DNA of 64,000 bases. Source: Paenalicyclobacillus ferrooxydans. Its GTDB lineage: Bacteria > Bacillota > Bacilli > Alicyclobacillales > Alicyclobacillaceae. Made by a program: the position numbers and the translations under genes. The notes beneath the pieces are model-generated. The model searched no databases, was not told where the DNA came from, and saw only the letters and a list, made by a program, of their open reading frames with translations. Below, piece by piece: positions 62,371-64,000 of the stretch. The first letter of the stretch is position 1. Each line of letters opens with the position of its first letter. The stretch is from NCBI RefSeq assembly GCF_001399675.1, contig NZ_LJCO01000033.1, forward strand, positions 1 to 64,000. Reading direction: 5' to 3'.

Positions 62371-63233
62371 TGGCTGACCAAGCAGAAGCATTACGACGTA
62401 TGATGGACACCAACCGATCACAAAGGACAGCTGAACGAATTGTGGCCATCGCTAGCGGCAAAGGGGGCGTTGGGAAATCAAATGTTGCTGTCAACCTGGC
62501 TGTTGCTTTGCAACGTCTTGGCCGAAGTGCGATTGTTATCGATTTAGATATTGGATTTACAAACGTGGAACTGCTGCTGGGTGCCAGAAGTCGCAGACGT
62601 TTGACTGACGTGTTGCATGGCACGGACATCTGGGATGTCATCAATCATTCGGCATCAGGGGTTTCGTTTATTACTTCAGGTACGCAGTTTGCTGACTTCG
62701 GCCAATTCACACCTGAGCAACTCATCACACTGGTCAACCAACTGAAGCGTCTACATGAGCAATATGACTTCATCTTGTTGGATGGGAGCGCTGGAATGAC
62801 TGCAAATAGTCAGCGGCTGATATCGGCAGCGGATGATATGCTTCTTATTGTCACCCCAGAGCCGACCTCGATTGCAGATGCATATTCGTTTGTGAAATTT
62901 CTCTACCGTGAGCATAGTCTCCCCACGACCCATATCGTAACAAACCGGGCCCAGTCATTTGTGGATGCGAAGAATGCTGCTGCTAAGATTCAATCCGTTT
63001 GCACGCACTTTCTCAACGTGTCACTGTCTATACTTGGCTATGTACTTGACGATGTCCACGTCCCGGATGCTGTCAGAAAACAAACAGCGGTTATGACGCT
63101 ATATCCAAACACTCTGGCATCAAAGTGTATCATGCAGGTGGCGAAGAATTATCTGAATGCAGGAGAATCCAGAGAAGAAGTCCAGCTTAAACGGGGTTTT
63201 GCTGCATGGTTGGACAATATGTTTAGAAAATAA
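62367..63233 (+). CDS. flhG: Flagellar number regulator FlhG (MinD-like ATPase)
   Basis: A 288-residue MinD/ParA-type ATPase that pairs with FlhF. The deviant Walker A motif is ASGKGGVGKSNVAVNLA (about residues 28-44), followed by VIDLDIGFTNVELLLG and DFILLDGSAGM. It starts at GTG 62367 or ATG 62370, overlapping the flhF stop. Confidence 0.94.
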   Translation: MMADQAEALRRMMDTNRSQRTAERIVAIASGKGGVGKSNVAVNLAVALQRLGRSAIVIDLDIGFTNVELLLGARSRRRLTDVLHGTDIWDVINHSASGVSFITSGTQFADFGQFTPEQLITLVNQLKRLHEQYDFILLDGSAGMTANSQRLISAADDMLLIVTPEPTSIADAYSFVKFLYREHSLPTTHIVTNRAQSFVDAKNAAAKIQSVCTHFLNVSLSILGYVLDDVHVPDAVRKQTAVMTLYPNTLASKCIMQVAKNYLNAGESREEVQLKRGFAAWLDNMFRK

Positions 63234-63247
63234 ACGGGGGTGCCTGT

Positions 63248-63952
63248 ATGACGTACCTGTATATTTACGGTGTCATTTTGATCTTACTGGTGGGCGTGTA
63301 TATCCTCAGCAAAAACAAAGACGGAAAGTCACGGAATTTTCTGTACGGAGTCAACACCCTGTTGCGTCCCCATTCGCAGTTAGATAGCAGCGGAGACGAT
63401 GCGGAAGCAATCCTATTATTGGAGGAGATGTACAAGGAGTTCACACTTGGACTGGAAGACGTCCAATTAAAAAATCAGGAACTCCAACACCAAGTGGAAC
63501 AAATGCGGGAGGAGTTGGCATCCATTAAAGGTGTAAATGCAGGACTTCCTATGTCAGCAAGTACGCTGACGACGAAGGACATTGCTCATATGATTGGTTC
63601 AGCGGAATCAACAGTGAGGAAGTGGGAGAAAGAATTTGGGGAATACATTCCAAAATTCAATGATCCTTCTGGAAGCAAGCGGCACAATGAAGAAGCCCTT
63701 CGAGTGTTCTTCCAAATCAAGTTCTTGCGGGATAGACGCGTGCCGACCGATGCAATTAAGGAAGAACTTGCACAAGGGCATAACGAATCCCCAAAGAAGG
63801 ATGAACTTGATGATACGGCTTACCACCAAGCTGTTCAGGAATTGCTGAACAAAGGCTTGTCAGCGAGTGAAGTCGCACAGAACCTGGGAGTGTCGGTTAC
63901 TGAAATTCAAATTCTTCAGGATAAACTCACCTTTACCCCCTCGATTTTTTAA
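63248..63952 (+). CDS. Membrane-anchored protein with coiled coil and MerR-like HTH
   Basis: A 234-residue protein not assigned to a named family. Residues about 3-21 form one membrane segment, about 50-95 a coiled coil, about 105-165 a MerR-like helix-turn-helix (TTKDIAHMIGSAESTVRKWEK), and the C-terminus a second HTH-like stretch (GLSASEVAQNLGVSVTEIQIL). A DNA-binding domain tethered to the membrane recalls RacA-like chromosome anchors or membrane regulators. It follows flhG by 14 nt and probably belongs to the same transcript. ATG after GGGGG. The last 48 bp of the window hold no gene. Confidence 0.75.
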   Translation: MTYLYIYGVILILLVGVYILSKNKDGKSRNFLYGVNTLLRPHSQLDSSGDDAEAILLLEEMYKEFTLGLEDVQLKNQELQHQVEQMREELASIKGVNAGLPMSASTLTTKDIAHMIGSAESTVRKWEKEFGEYIPKFNDPSGSKRHNEEALRVFFQIKFLRDRRVPTDAIKEELAQGHNESPKKDELDDTAYHQAVQELLNKGLSASEVAQNLGVSVTEIQILQDKLTFTPSIF

Positions 63953-64000
63953 GCAACCTCCAGTTGCAGATACAGAAGTTATCGGCCAGGCCTAAAACGT

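Overview
This window looks like the chromosome of a Gram-positive, low-to-mid GC, spore-forming and flagellated Firmicute, most plausibly a member or relative of the Alicyclobacillaceae. The reasons are the strong AGGAGG-type ribosome binding sites, frequent TTG/GTG starts, a FliY-type switch protein (CheC-like phosphatase fused to FliN), FlbD, a YvyF-like protein, a CheX phosphatase and an orphan sporulation-type histidine kinase. The family-level name is inference; no rRNA long enough for typing is present (only the 3' end of a 5S gene at the left edge).

Layout. 1-117: end of an rRNA operon (5S 3' part and its terminator). 328-5333 (minus): chemotaxis operon cheX-cheY-mcp-cheW-cheA. 5759-8344 (minus): a class A penicillin-binding protein with a Gly/Ser/Thr/Asn-rich tail. 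8654-20601: a metabolic island with a LysR regulator divergent from a Dpp/Opp-type peptide transporter (two permeases and a binding protein, but no ATPase), followed by five M20-family amidohydrolases/peptidases, three of them close paralogs. This part reads as clearly GC-richer than the flagellar half. 20767-24932: galE, a small acidic protein with two DGDGD repeats, an orphan histidine kinase, a relic of a sixth M20 gene, and a small zinc-ribbon gene pair. 25258-27479: an unusual sigma-70-like factor and an unknown protein. 27742-63952: a continuous motility region on the plus strand.

The motility region starts with cheR, cheB and a methyltransferase. It continues with the late filament genes flgN, flgK, flgL, flagellin and fliD, then a Maf-type flagellin glycosyltransferase (DUF115), fliS and a complete set of six genes expected for CMP-legionaminic acid (dehydratase, aminotransferase, acetyltransferase, hydrolysing 2-epimerase, synthase, cytidylyltransferase). 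A YvyF-like gene is embedded among them. The hook/basal-body/export operon follows: ylxF/motE-like, fliK, flgD, then after a terminator flgB, flgC, fliE, fliF, fliG, fliH, fliI, fliJ, flbD, a small ribbon-helix-helix gene, fliM, fliY, fliO, fliQ, fliR, flhB, flhA, flhF, flhG and a membrane-anchored HTH protein.

Main surprises. (1) flhA carries an in-frame TAA stop about 65 codons early; the missing C-terminus is intact in the same frame and runs to the normal junction with flhF. (2) fliP is absent from its usual place between fliO and fliQ, and flgE, flgG, fliL and motAB are also absent here. (3) A 57-residue ribbon-helix-helix protein, easily missed because of its size, sits just before fliM. 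(4) A full legionaminic-acid flagellin glycosylation locus is present. (5) Several arrays of direct repeats with about 22 bp spacing lie upstream of the peptide-transport operon and of the penicillin-binding protein gene.
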